From contig DASQSZ010000432.1 of assembly GCA_035642125.1 (NCBI GenBank), positions 1 through 12,672 on the forward strand: 12,672 nucleotides of DNA. The letters are read 5' to 3'. The notes under the pieces are model-generated. The model did no database searches and was not told the origin of the DNA. It was given only the letters and a program-made list of their open reading frames with translations. Positions 7,177 to 12,672 of this stretch are shown here, piece by piece (positions within the stretch are counted from its first letter, which is position 1; every line of letters starts with the position of its first letter). Source of the DNA: CALAED01 sp937891035. GTDB lineage: Bacteria; Actinomycetota; Actinomycetes; Streptosporangiales; Streptosporangiaceae. The position numbers and the translations under genes were made by a program.

Positions 7177-7295
7177 ATCACTTGCCCTTCTTTGTCGTCC
7201 CCTGTGCCCTGATGTCCTGAGTGTTGCCACTCGGGAAGCTCCAACCAACTGGCCAGTAATCAGAAGAACAGCAGAATTTTCGCTATGGTGAAGCT
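7177..7295. promoter_or_regulatory. divergent aceA / RamB-like control region
   Basis: 119 bp between the isocitrate lyase and RamB-like starts. Two symmetric elements are visible: CTGAGTG-TTGC-CACTCGG (7217-7234, one mismatch) and the perfect palindrome ACTGGCCAGT (7248-7257). On the plus strand TATGGT (7284-7289) fits an actinomycete -10 and ends 6 bp before ATG 7296, which predicts a leaderless message. I do not see the corynebacterial RamB core (AAACTTTGCAAA-like). Which element, if any, binds the regulator is inference. Confidence 0.55.
7284..7289 (+). promoter_or_regulatory. -10 element predicting a leaderless RamB-like transcript
   Basis: TATGGT matches the TANNNT consensus of the main actinomycete sigma factor. 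With transcription starting 7 bp downstream the first base would be the A of ATG 7296, and no Shine-Dalgarno precedes that ATG. No good -35 is present, which is common at such promoters. Confidence 0.45.
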
Positions 7296-8765
7296 ATGAC
7301 GAGCTTGCGGGAAGAAGAATCCGCTAACTTGACGAGTGGTCTAGACCTCGTCATGTTCGGCCAGCGGCTGCGCCATTTGCGCCGTGCGCGCAAGCTGACG
7401 CTCTCTGACCTCGGCGAACGGGTCGGCCGGGCCCCTTCGCAACTGTCGCTGCTGGAGAACGGGCGGCGTGAGCCCAAGCTCTCCCTGCTGCAGGCGCTGG
7501 CGGCGGCGCTCGGCGTACCGGTCGAAGAGCTGCTCCGCAAACAGCCACCGAGCCGCCGCGCCCAGCTGGAGATCGCCGTGGAGGAGGCCCAGCGCGATCC
7601 GCTTTACGCCTCGCTCGGCCTGCCGCATCTGCGGGTCGGCAGCAGGGTGCCCAACGACGTGCTCGAGCACCTGCTCGCGCTGTATCAGGAGCTGCGCCAA
7701 AGCCGGACCAAGCCCACGGCAAGCCCAGAGGAGGCGCGCCGGGCCAACGCCGAGCTGCGCGCCAAGATGCACGCGCGCGGCAACTACTTTGGCGAGATCG
7801 AGCAAGTCGCGGCCAAGACGCTGACCGCGGTCGGCTATCGCGGGGGCGCGCTGTCCCAGGGCAACCTGACCTCGCTGGTGTCGCACTTCGGCTTCACGCT
7901 CCGCTACGTACAGGATCTGCCGCGTTCCGTCCGGTCCATCACCGACCAGCGCAACCACCGGATTTATCTGGAGCGCGAGCAGCTCGGCATGCACACGCCG
8001 CGCACGATCGTGCTGCAGACGCTCGGCCACTTCGCTCTCGGGCACGCGGTGCCGCGCGACTTCGCCGACTTCTTGCGCCAGCGGGTCGAGGCCAACTACT
8101 TCGCCGCCGCGACGCTCCTCCCCGAGCAGGCCGTCGTGCCGTACCTGCGGGAGGCGAAGGCCGGCAGGGAGCTTTCTGTCGAGGACCTCGCCGACGTGTT
8201 CTCCGTCTCCTACGAGATGGCGGCGCACCGGTTCACCAACCTGGCCACGCACCACCTCGACCTGCCGGTGCACTTCGCCAAGAACGACGAGAGCGGCACG
8301 ATCTACAAGGCCTACGCCAACGACGGTCTGGTGTTCCCCGCCGACGAGTACGGCGCCATCGAGGGGCAGCGGATGTGCCGGGAGTGGGGCGGCCGCCACG
8401 TGTTCGCCACCGCGGATCGCTACTCCGTCTACTACCAGTACACCGACACCCCGACCGGCACGTACTGGTGCCTGTCCCACATCGATCCAAGCCACGAACG
8501 GGACTTCGCGATCACGCTGGGCGTGCCGTTCGAGCACTCCCGATGGTTCCGCGGCCGCGAGACCACGACCCGCCGGACGTCGCGGTGCCCGAACGGCGAG
8601 TGCTGCCAGCGGCCGCCGGCCGAGCTGGCGGCGCGCTGGGAGGGTCACGCCTGGCCGTCGGCCCGCGCGCACTCCCACGTCCTGGCCGTGCTGCCGCCAG
8701 GTGCCTTCCCCGGAGTCGACGAGGCCGACGTCTACGCCTTTCTGGACCGCCACGCCGCCGAGTGA
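7296..8765 (+). CDS. ramB: RamB-like XRE/ScfR-family regulator of acetate metabolism
   Basis: Transcriptional regulator of 489 aa with the RamB architecture. An XRE HTH lies at about 21-80 (FGQRLRHLRRARKL, then GRAPSQLSLLENGRREPKLS). A central ImmA/IrrE-like domain spans about 160-280, with QTLGHFALGH (241-250) and VEANYFAAATLLPE (264-277). The C-terminal short-chain fatty acyl regulator domain runs from about 330 to 485 and includes a Cys cluster (C431, C436, C437). The IrrE motif HELGH is replaced by QTLGH, so peptidase activity should be absent. RamB in Corynebacterium and Rv0465c in Mycobacterium control isocitrate lyase genes, and this gene is divergent from isocitrate lyase, so the role is well supported by context. 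The start is ATG 7296, probably leaderless; ATG 7353 is an alternative, since the first 19 codons have several A/T-ending or rare codons (CTA, GAA) and encode nothing family-specific. Confidence 0.88.
   Translation: MTSLREEESANLTSGLDLVMFGQRLRHLRRARKLTLSDLGERVGRAPSQLSLLENGRREPKLSLLQALAAALGVPVEELLRKQPPSRRAQLEIAVEEAQRDPLYASLGLPHLRVGSRVPNDVLEHLLALYQELRQSRTKPTASPEEARRANAELRAKMHARGNYFGEIEQVAAKTLTAVGYRGGALSQGNLTSLVSHFGFTLRYVQDLPRSVRSITDQRNHRIYLEREQLGMHTPRTIVLQTLGHFALGHAVPRDFADFLRQRVEANYFAAATLLPEQAVVPYLREAKAGRELSVEDLADVFSVSYEMAAHRFTNLATHHLDLPVHFAKNDESGTIYKAYANDGLVFPADEYGAIEGQRMCREWGGRHVFATADRYSVYYQYTDTPTGTYWCLSHIDPSHERDFAITLGVPFEHSRWFRGRETTTRRTSRCPNGECCQRPPAELAARWEGHAWPSARAHSHVLAVLPPGAFPGVDEADVYAFLDRHAAE
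7331..7352 (+). repeat. operator-like inverted repeat just before ATG 7353
   Basis: GACGAG-TG-GTCTAGAC-CTCGTC: outer 6-bp arms and the inner palindrome GTCTAGAC, offset by two bases, sit directly ahead of the alternative start of the RamB-like gene. It would lie within codons 12-19 if translation starts at 7296. Possibly an autoregulatory site. Confidence 0.4.
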
Positions 8766-8782
8766 GCACGGTCGCCTGCTTT

Positions 8783-8801
8783 GTCGTCGCGGCGGCGAGA
8801 C
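8783..8801. terminator. weak hairpin between convergent genes
   Basis: GTC-G-TCGC-GGCG-GCGA-GAC folds into a 7-bp stem with one bulged G, in the 37-bp gap between the stops of the RamB-like gene (8765) and the CorA-like gene (8803). It is short and has no U-tract, so it is only a candidate terminator. Confidence 0.3.
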
Positions 8802-8802
8802 C

Positions 8803-10356
8803 TCACGTCGTGGGTTCGATGTCCTCCCACGGTGCGGCGGAGCGCGGCTCGGCGTCCAGCGACGGCCCGGGTCGCGCCGGCGGTGGCGCCTGAGACGGCA
8901 CGACCCTCCGCACCCATGATCTCCACAGCGGTTCAACGCTCTTGCGTCGGCGCAGCCGGCGGGTCGGCAAGTCGTGGGCGAACGGACGCAGCCTGCTCGT
9001 GAACATGTGGATGCCCAGCATGCACAGAGCGAAGGACAACGCCATCAGCACGACCATGACGCCGCCGAACAGCATGGCGTCGTTGTTCACGACCTCGTCC
9101 GCGGAGTCTCCGGTCACCTGCCCCAGCAGCCCTTTTACCGGTTCCTGCAGGCTGAGCACCATGGCCGCGGTGCCGACGGCCGCGCCGATCAAACCGCCCG
9201 TCCATTCCGCGAGGGTGTCGATACGCTCCTGAAACCAGGCGAGATTATCGCGCACCTGTTTTTCCAGGTCGCCGAGATCACGTATCTCCGTCATCTCGTT
9301 GATGTGCCGTCGTGCCGGTTCGATCAGCACCCCGATGCGATCGTACAGGACGTAATTGTCGGTGGTGCTGGCCACCATGTGCTGCCAGCGCTCCACCTGG
9401 TGGCGGCTGACGGCGAGCCGTTCGGTCAGCACTTGCTGAGTATCGCGCTGAATGCAGCGCAAGACGCCGCGGCGGAGCGTGAGGAATTCCAACAATTGTG
9501 TGCGGTCGGGATTATAGACGTCCATTATGGTGTCGACGGATTGGCCCTCCGCGAGGGTGAGCGCGTGGTTTTCGCTGAGAAACCACCAGCCCTCCCGGAC
9601 GCCGGGACCGAGATTTATAGGTCGCGGCCGCGGCGCCGTGTCGTCGTGTCCGAACAGCGCTTGGGCGAGCGTCTCCCGGCAGTCGGCCAGCGTGCTCAGC
9701 ACCGAAGCGGAGCCGACCAGCTCATATTGCGTACCAAAGCTCACCGGAAACGGATAGGCCAGCCGGCCTTCCTCCCGCATGGTGTGCAGCCGATCGCATC
9801 CCTGAATGCCTTCGTTGGCCCATTCAATAATTGTGCTTGTCGTGTTTGCGGATTGGCAGGCGCGTTCGTACAGATCGAGGAACACCCAGTTCATCAGGCG
9901 CCGCCCCCCGCCGGGCAATGGGTCGTGCGTATCGCTGACATGCCAGTTGAGCGGGTATTCGGTGATCCAGAACGCCCGCTCCAACTGCTTGAGCAGCTCC
10001 ACGCCGTAACCCCCGCGGGGGAGGCGGACCGCTTCGGCGCGTAGGGTGGGCCTGATCACCACGAAGCCGGAGGCGTGCGCGAGAAGGTGGATGTCTACCT
10101 CTCCATGGATGGGCTGGTCATCCTCGGCCAGGCGCACGACGCCGTCAAACCGAATCGGGGCCAGCCGCATCCGCGCCACGTGACCACGGCGCAGTGCCTG
10201 AATGTCGAAAAAGGCCTGAGCATCGATATCGGGGAAGGTGCTGCCGGCCCGCGCGCCGGATTCAAGGATCTCTTGTGGTCGGAGGTTGGCCAAATCGCCG
10301 AGATCGTAGGCCCGGAACCAGCTAATAGTCCAGCGTGAAGGGATTCGCTCACGCAT
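8803..10356 (-). CDS. uncharacterised CorA-like protein with two C-terminal membrane helices
   Basis: Protein of 517 aa that I cannot assign to a characterised family. From the ATG at 10356: an N-terminal soluble part (1-280) with no recognised motif; a long helical stretch (about 285-385), LLEFLTLRRGVLRCIQRDTQ to LEKQVRDNLAWFQERIDTLA; then two membrane helices at about 386-403 (TGGLIGAAVGTAAMVLSL) and 428-450 (AMLFGGVMVVLMALSFALCM) separated by an acidic loop; then a cytoplasmic basic tail (RLRPFAHDLPTRRLRRRK) and a Pro-rich end. Long helix plus two C-terminal helices is the CorA-type ion-channel layout, but the GMN signature after the first helix is absent, so Mg2+ transport is not supported. 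ATG 10356 has AGGA eight bases upstream; GTG 10362 has only two bases of spacing. It is head-to-head with the glycosyltransferase-like gene, the start codons overlapping. Parts of the gene are near 50% G+C, unlike the neighbours. Confidence 0.82.
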   Translation of the reverse strand: MRERIPSRWTISWFRAYDLGDLANLRPQEILESGARAGSTFPDIDAQAFFDIQALRRGHVARMRLAPIRFDGVVRLAEDDQPIHGEVDIHLLAHASGFVVIRPTLRAEAVRLPRGGYGVELLKQLERAFWITEYPLNWHVSDTHDPLPGGGRRLMNWVFLDLYERACQSANTTSTIIEWANEGIQGCDRLHTMREEGRLAYPFPVSFGTQYELVGSASVLSTLADCRETLAQALFGHDDTAPRPRPINLGPGVREGWWFLSENHALTLAEGQSVDTIMDVYNPDRTQLLEFLTLRRGVLRCIQRDTQQVLTERLAVSRHQVERWQHMVASTTDNYVLYDRIGVLIEPARRHINEMTEIRDLGDLEKQVRDNLAWFQERIDTLAEWTGGLIGAAVGTAAMVLSLQEPVKGLLGQVTGDSADEVVNNDAMLFGGVMVVLMALSFALCMLGIHMFTSRLRPFAHDLPTRRLRRRKSVEPLWRSWVRRVVPSQAPPPARPGPSLDAEPRSAAPWEDIEPTT

Positions 10357-11200
10357 GATCACGTTCCTGATCGTAGCTCATAACGAAGCCGAGTATGTAG
10401 AGAATGTAATCGCACAGACGTGCGATGCAATCAGCCCCGGCGATCGAGTGCTGTTGGTCGACAGCGCGTCCACCGATGACACTGCCGCGCTGGGTCGCGC
10501 GCGTCGCATCGAGGTCGTGGACGCGCCGCTCGGCAAGGGCGCCGCCATGGTGGTGGGGGCCCGCCGGGTGACCACCCCCTGGCTGTGCTTTCTCGACGGT
10601 GACCTGATGGCCCGCGAGCCCAACGTGCCGCGCGCGCTGCGACGGTCCGTCGAGCGGGCTGATGATGACACGATCATGGTGGTCGGGGACTTCGCCGAGC
10701 CGCCACCGGGGGCGGTGCTCAGCAACACGATCGCCGTGTACGGCCCGTTGGTGCGGGCCCTGGTGCCGGAGGCGGCCGGACGCTTCGGTACCCACCCGCT
10801 GTCGGGTTTCAGGGCGCTGCGGCCCTGGCTGGTCGACGCGAACCTGCCACCGGACTTCGGGGCGGAGACATATCTGAACCTGCTGGTCGCGCTGTCCGGC
10901 AGCCCATGGACCGTGAGCCACCTGGGCACGTTCCCGCAGCGGTTCCGTTACCACGGAGCCGACATGGGTCGCGAGATCGCCAAAGCCGTCCTCGACGTGG
11001 CCGTCTCGTGCGATCGGCTGGCGCCTGAGCTCCGCGGCGCATGGGAGGAGTGGGTCGGTCGGGTGACCGCCGAGATCGCGGGTTATCACGCTGCGGAAGA
11101 GGATCGGGAGGCCCACCGTGCCCGCATCATGCGGCTCGCCGCCACGCCACTGCCGCCGCGCGTCCCCCGAGCGGGCCGCGAGGATATTACCTTTCGGTAA
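10355..11200 (+). CDS. family 2 (GT-A fold) glycosyltransferase-like protein
   Basis: Protein of 281 aa with a GT-A nucleotide-sugar transferase layout. It opens with the strand ITFLIVAHNEAEYVENVI (2-19), then VDSASTDDT (35-43), then GKGAAMVVGAR (60-70) of the kind seen in dolichyl-phosphate mannose synthase and glucosyl-phosphoglycerate synthase relatives, and the metal-binding DxD as FLDGDL (79-84). Further on are SGFRALRPW (150-158) and DFGAETYLNLL (167-177), where E171 may help catalysis. No membrane helix is seen, so it acts in the cytoplasm or at the membrane face. Donor and acceptor are unknown. ATG 10355 begins the first strand exactly, with GAAGGGA about 11 nt upstream and no other in-frame start nearby. 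It is head-to-head with the CorA-like gene, so its promoter must lie inside that gene. Its first 100 bp are about 52% G+C. Confidence 0.82.
   Translation: MITFLIVAHNEAEYVENVIAQTCDAISPGDRVLLVDSASTDDTAALGRARRIEVVDAPLGKGAAMVVGARRVTTPWLCFLDGDLMAREPNVPRALRRSVERADDDTIMVVGDFAEPPPGAVLSNTIAVYGPLVRALVPEAAGRFGTHPLSGFRALRPWLVDANLPPDFGAETYLNLLVALSGSPWTVSHLGTFPQRFRYHGADMGREIAKAVLDVAVSCDRLAPELRGAWEEWVGRVTAEIAGYHAAEEDREAHRARIMRLAATPLPPRVPRAGREDITFR
10357..10372. repeat. inverted repeat at the overlapping divergent starts
   Basis: GATCA-CGTTCC-TGATC is a perfect 5-bp inverted repeat with a 6-base centre that begins right after the shared CATG of the two divergent genes. On the minus strand it contains the AGGA ribosome site of the CorA-like gene. 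It also encodes Ile-Thr-Phe-Leu-Ile of the glycosyltransferase, so chance is possible. Confidence 0.35.
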
Positions 11201-11222
11201 TGACTAGATGCTACCGTTGGTA
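11186..11222 (+). promoter_or_regulatory. paired operator-like inverted repeats upstream of acyl-CoA dehydrogenase
   Basis: Site 1 is ATTACC-TTTC-GGTAAT (11186-11201), a perfect 16-bp inverted repeat overlapping the stop codon of the glycosyltransferase gene. Site 2 is TACC-GTT-GGTA (11212-11222). Both share the TACC...GGTA arms, with centres about 23 bp apart. TACCGT at 11212-11217 also fits TANNNT, so the repeats may cover the promoter of the dehydrogenase 48-84 bp downstream. This suits a dimeric repressor such as a TetR-family protein; the regulator is not in the window. Confidence 0.55.
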
Positions 11223-11269
11223 ACACCACGAAGGGCTTGGCGTTCCGCGACGAGGAAGGGACCGTGCGG

Positions 11270-12496
11270 ATGGCAGATGAGGCGGCGGGCTTCTCGCTTG
11301 AGCTTGGTGATGACCTGCGCCAGGTGCGGCAGTGGGTGCACGAGTTCGCCCGCGACGTCGTACGTCCTGCCGCCGAAGAGTGGGACGAACGCGAGGAGAC
11401 CCCATGGCCGATCATTCAGGAGGCGTCCAAGATCGGGCTGTACTCGCTGGACTTCTTCGCCGAGCAGTGGCTTGAGCCGAACGGCCTGGGCATCCCGGTC
11501 GCCTTTGAGGAGTTGTTCTGGGGGGACGCCGGCATCGCCCTGTCGATCGTCGGCACCGGTCTTGCCGCCGCCTCCGTCGCCGCCACCGGCCTGCCCGAGC
11601 AGGTCGCCGAGTGGGTTCCGCAGATGTTCGGCACCCCCGACGACATCCGCCTCGGCGCCTTTTGCGCATCGGAGCCCGACGCGGGCAGCGACATCGGCTC
11701 GATCCGCACCCGCGCCACCTATGACGAGGCAAGGGACGAGTGGGTGCTGAACGGCACGAAGACCTGGGCCACCAACGGCGGCATCGCCGACGTGCATGTG
11801 GTGGTCGCCTCGGTCCACCCCGACCTCGGTGCCCGCGGTCAGGCCGGCTTCATCATCCCGCAGCACACGGCCGGCCTGTCGCAGGGGCAGAAGTTCAAAA
11901 AGCACGGCATTCGCGCGTCGCACACCGCCGAGGTCATCTTGGACGACGTACGGATCCCCGGCCGGTTGCTGGTCGGCGGCAAGGAGAAGTTCGACGAGCG
12001 GATAGCGCGGGTGCGTGAGGGCAAGCGCGGCGGCGGCCAGGCGGCGCTCAAGACGTTCGAGACCACCCGGCCCACCGTCGGCGCCATGGCGCTGGGCGTG
12101 GCCAGGGCCGCCTACGACTACGCGCTCGCCTACGCCCGCGAACGCGAGCAGTTCGGCAAGAAGATCGGCGACTTTCAGGCCATCGCCTTCAAGCTCGCCG
12201 ACATGAAGACTCAGATCGACGCCGCCCGGCTGCTCGTCTGGCGGGCCGCCTGGATGGCCAGGCAGGGCATGGACTTCGACAACGCCGAGGGCTCGATGGC
12301 CAAGCTCTACGCGGGGGAGACCGCCGTACGGGTCACCGAGGAGGCCATCCAGATCCTCGGCGGGAACGGCTACACCAGGGAGTTCCCGGTCGAGCGCATG
12401 CATCGCGACGCCAAGATCTTCACCATCTTCGAGGGCACCAGCGAGATCCAACGCCTGGTAATCGGCCGCACCATCACCGGCCTGCCTGTGCGCTAG
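11270..12496 (+). CDS. acyl-CoA dehydrogenase
   Basis: FAD-dependent acyl-CoA dehydrogenase (408 aa) that introduces the trans-2 double bond into acyl-CoA in beta-oxidation or a related degradation route and passes electrons to electron-transfer flavoprotein. Family motifs in order: LGAFCASEPDAGSDIGSIRT (128-147) and GTKTWATNGGIAD (162-174) for flavin and substrate, TRPTVGAMALGVARAAYDYA (266-285), REQFGKKIGDFQAI (292-305), QILGGNGYTREFPVERMHRD (361-380) and IFEGTSEIQR (386-395). E388 occupies the usual catalytic-base position. A Gly/Lys/Arg-rich insertion of about 20 residues (237-262) precedes the third motif. Chain-length preference cannot be read. ATG 11270 has GAGGAAGGG nine bases upstream; GTG 11264 two codons earlier is also possible. 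Inverted repeats at 11186-11222 suggest repression by an effector-binding regulator. Confidence 0.95.
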   Translation: MADEAAGFSLELGDDLRQVRQWVHEFARDVVRPAAEEWDEREETPWPIIQEASKIGLYSLDFFAEQWLEPNGLGIPVAFEELFWGDAGIALSIVGTGLAAASVAATGLPEQVAEWVPQMFGTPDDIRLGAFCASEPDAGSDIGSIRTRATYDEARDEWVLNGTKTWATNGGIADVHVVVASVHPDLGARGQAGFIIPQHTAGLSQGQKFKKHGIRASHTAEVILDDVRIPGRLLVGGKEKFDERIARVREGKRGGGQAALKTFETTRPTVGAMALGVARAAYDYALAYAREREQFGKKIGDFQAIAFKLADMKTQIDAARLLVWRAAWMARQGMDFDNAEGSMAKLYAGETAVRVTEEAIQILGGNGYTREFPVERMHRDAKIFTIFEGTSEIQRLVIGRTITGLPVR

Positions 12497-12572
12497 CCAC
12501 CCTGGTCAGCCACGATGCCGGAAGAGCGTTCCAGCCCTCCCCGGGGCGGCCGCAGGCGGCCAGGCGGTTTGA

Positions 12573-12672
12573 TCAGGAGCGGGGCGGGGCGTCCTCGGGT
12601 TCGGCGGGTTCGGCGCTGCCGGTGTCGAGGGCGATCTCGCCGTCCCGTACGGTGACCAGCACCCGCTGGCCC
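12573..12672 (-). CDS. C-terminal fragment of a leftward gene, cut by the window edge
   Basis: The minus strand carries an open frame entering from the right edge and stopping with TGA at 12573-12575. It gives 32 residues: GQRVLVTVRDGEIALDTG, then an acidic/Pro-rich tail ending APPRS. G/C-ending codon use and the sensible protein ending support a real gene. The GQRVLVTVRDG stretch is loosely like the final strand of Clp/Hsp100 ATPases, but this is too short to identify. It is convergent with the acyl-CoA dehydrogenase across 76 bp without a clear hairpin. Confidence 0.55.
   Translation of the reverse strand, partial: GQRVLVTVRDGEIALDTGSAEPAEPEDAPPRS

Noticed and set aside
7241..7353. Search for a corynebacterial RamB site (AAACTTTGCAAA-like)
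   Set aside because: No convincing match on either strand; the symmetric elements present are different.
7341..8936. Long minus-strand open frame opposite the RamB-like regulator
   Set aside because: Its composition is Arg/Gly/Val/Gln-rich, typical of antisense translation, and it conflicts with a gene whose domains are all recognisable.
8803..10356. Annotation of the two-helix protein as a CorA Mg2+ transporter
   Set aside because: No GMN motif follows the first membrane helix and the N-terminal part does not resemble CorA; only the layout is similar.
11204..12451. Long minus-strand open frame opposite the acyl-CoA dehydrogenase
   Set aside because: Antisense shadow; the plus strand carries every acyl-CoA dehydrogenase motif.
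12497..12572. GGCCG/CGGCC pairing after the acyl-CoA dehydrogenase as a terminator
   Set aside because: Arms are only 5 bp and easily found by chance at this GC content; no T-run follows.

Overview
The window is chromosomal DNA from a high-GC Gram-positive actinomycete. Most of it looks to be about 70% G+C with strongly G/C-ending codons, several genes start with GTG or TTG, and the gene families are typical of the group (XRE-DUF5753 regulator, RamB-like regulator beside isocitrate lyase, PucR-type regulator with an RsbRD-like N-terminus). A Streptosporangiales-type organism (Nonomuraea / Streptosporangium relatives) would fit, but the genus is inference.

Layout from left to right. (1) A DUF5753 helix-turn-helix regulator (+) whose 5' end may lie outside the window. 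(2) A class II aldolase/adducin-family enzyme (-) divergent from a PucR-type regulator (+), a common arrangement for a regulator and its target. (3) A leftward group on the minus strand: a membrane-anchored hypothetical protein, overlapping by ATGA a second protein with the same C-terminal domain, then a hairpin terminator, then a small protein that looks like an RNase Z/metallo-beta-lactamase fold without its metal-binding motif. (4) A four-helix membrane protein (+) ending in a curious 12-bp triplicate repeat, followed by a strong hairpin terminator shared with (5) isocitrate lyase (-), which is divergent from a RamB-like regulator (+). This is the glyoxylate-shunt control module. (6) A 517-aa protein (-) with two C-terminal membrane helices in a CorA-like layout, head-to-head with a family 2 glycosyltransferase-like gene (+); their ATG start codons overlap on the palindrome CATG. 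Local GC falls to about 50% over parts of this pair. (7) An acyl-CoA dehydrogenase (+) preceded by two operator-like inverted repeats. (8) The last 32 codons of a leftward gene at the right edge.

How they work together: isocitrate lyase plus the RamB-like regulator govern growth on acetate and fatty acids, and the acyl-CoA dehydrogenase would feed the same acetyl-CoA pool, although nothing in the sequence shows they are co-regulated. The PucR regulator probably controls the divergent aldolase. The CorA-like protein/glycosyltransferase pair is the part least explained by known systems and the best candidate for something undescribed. The paralogous hypothetical pair and the metal-motif-less MBL-fold protein come next.
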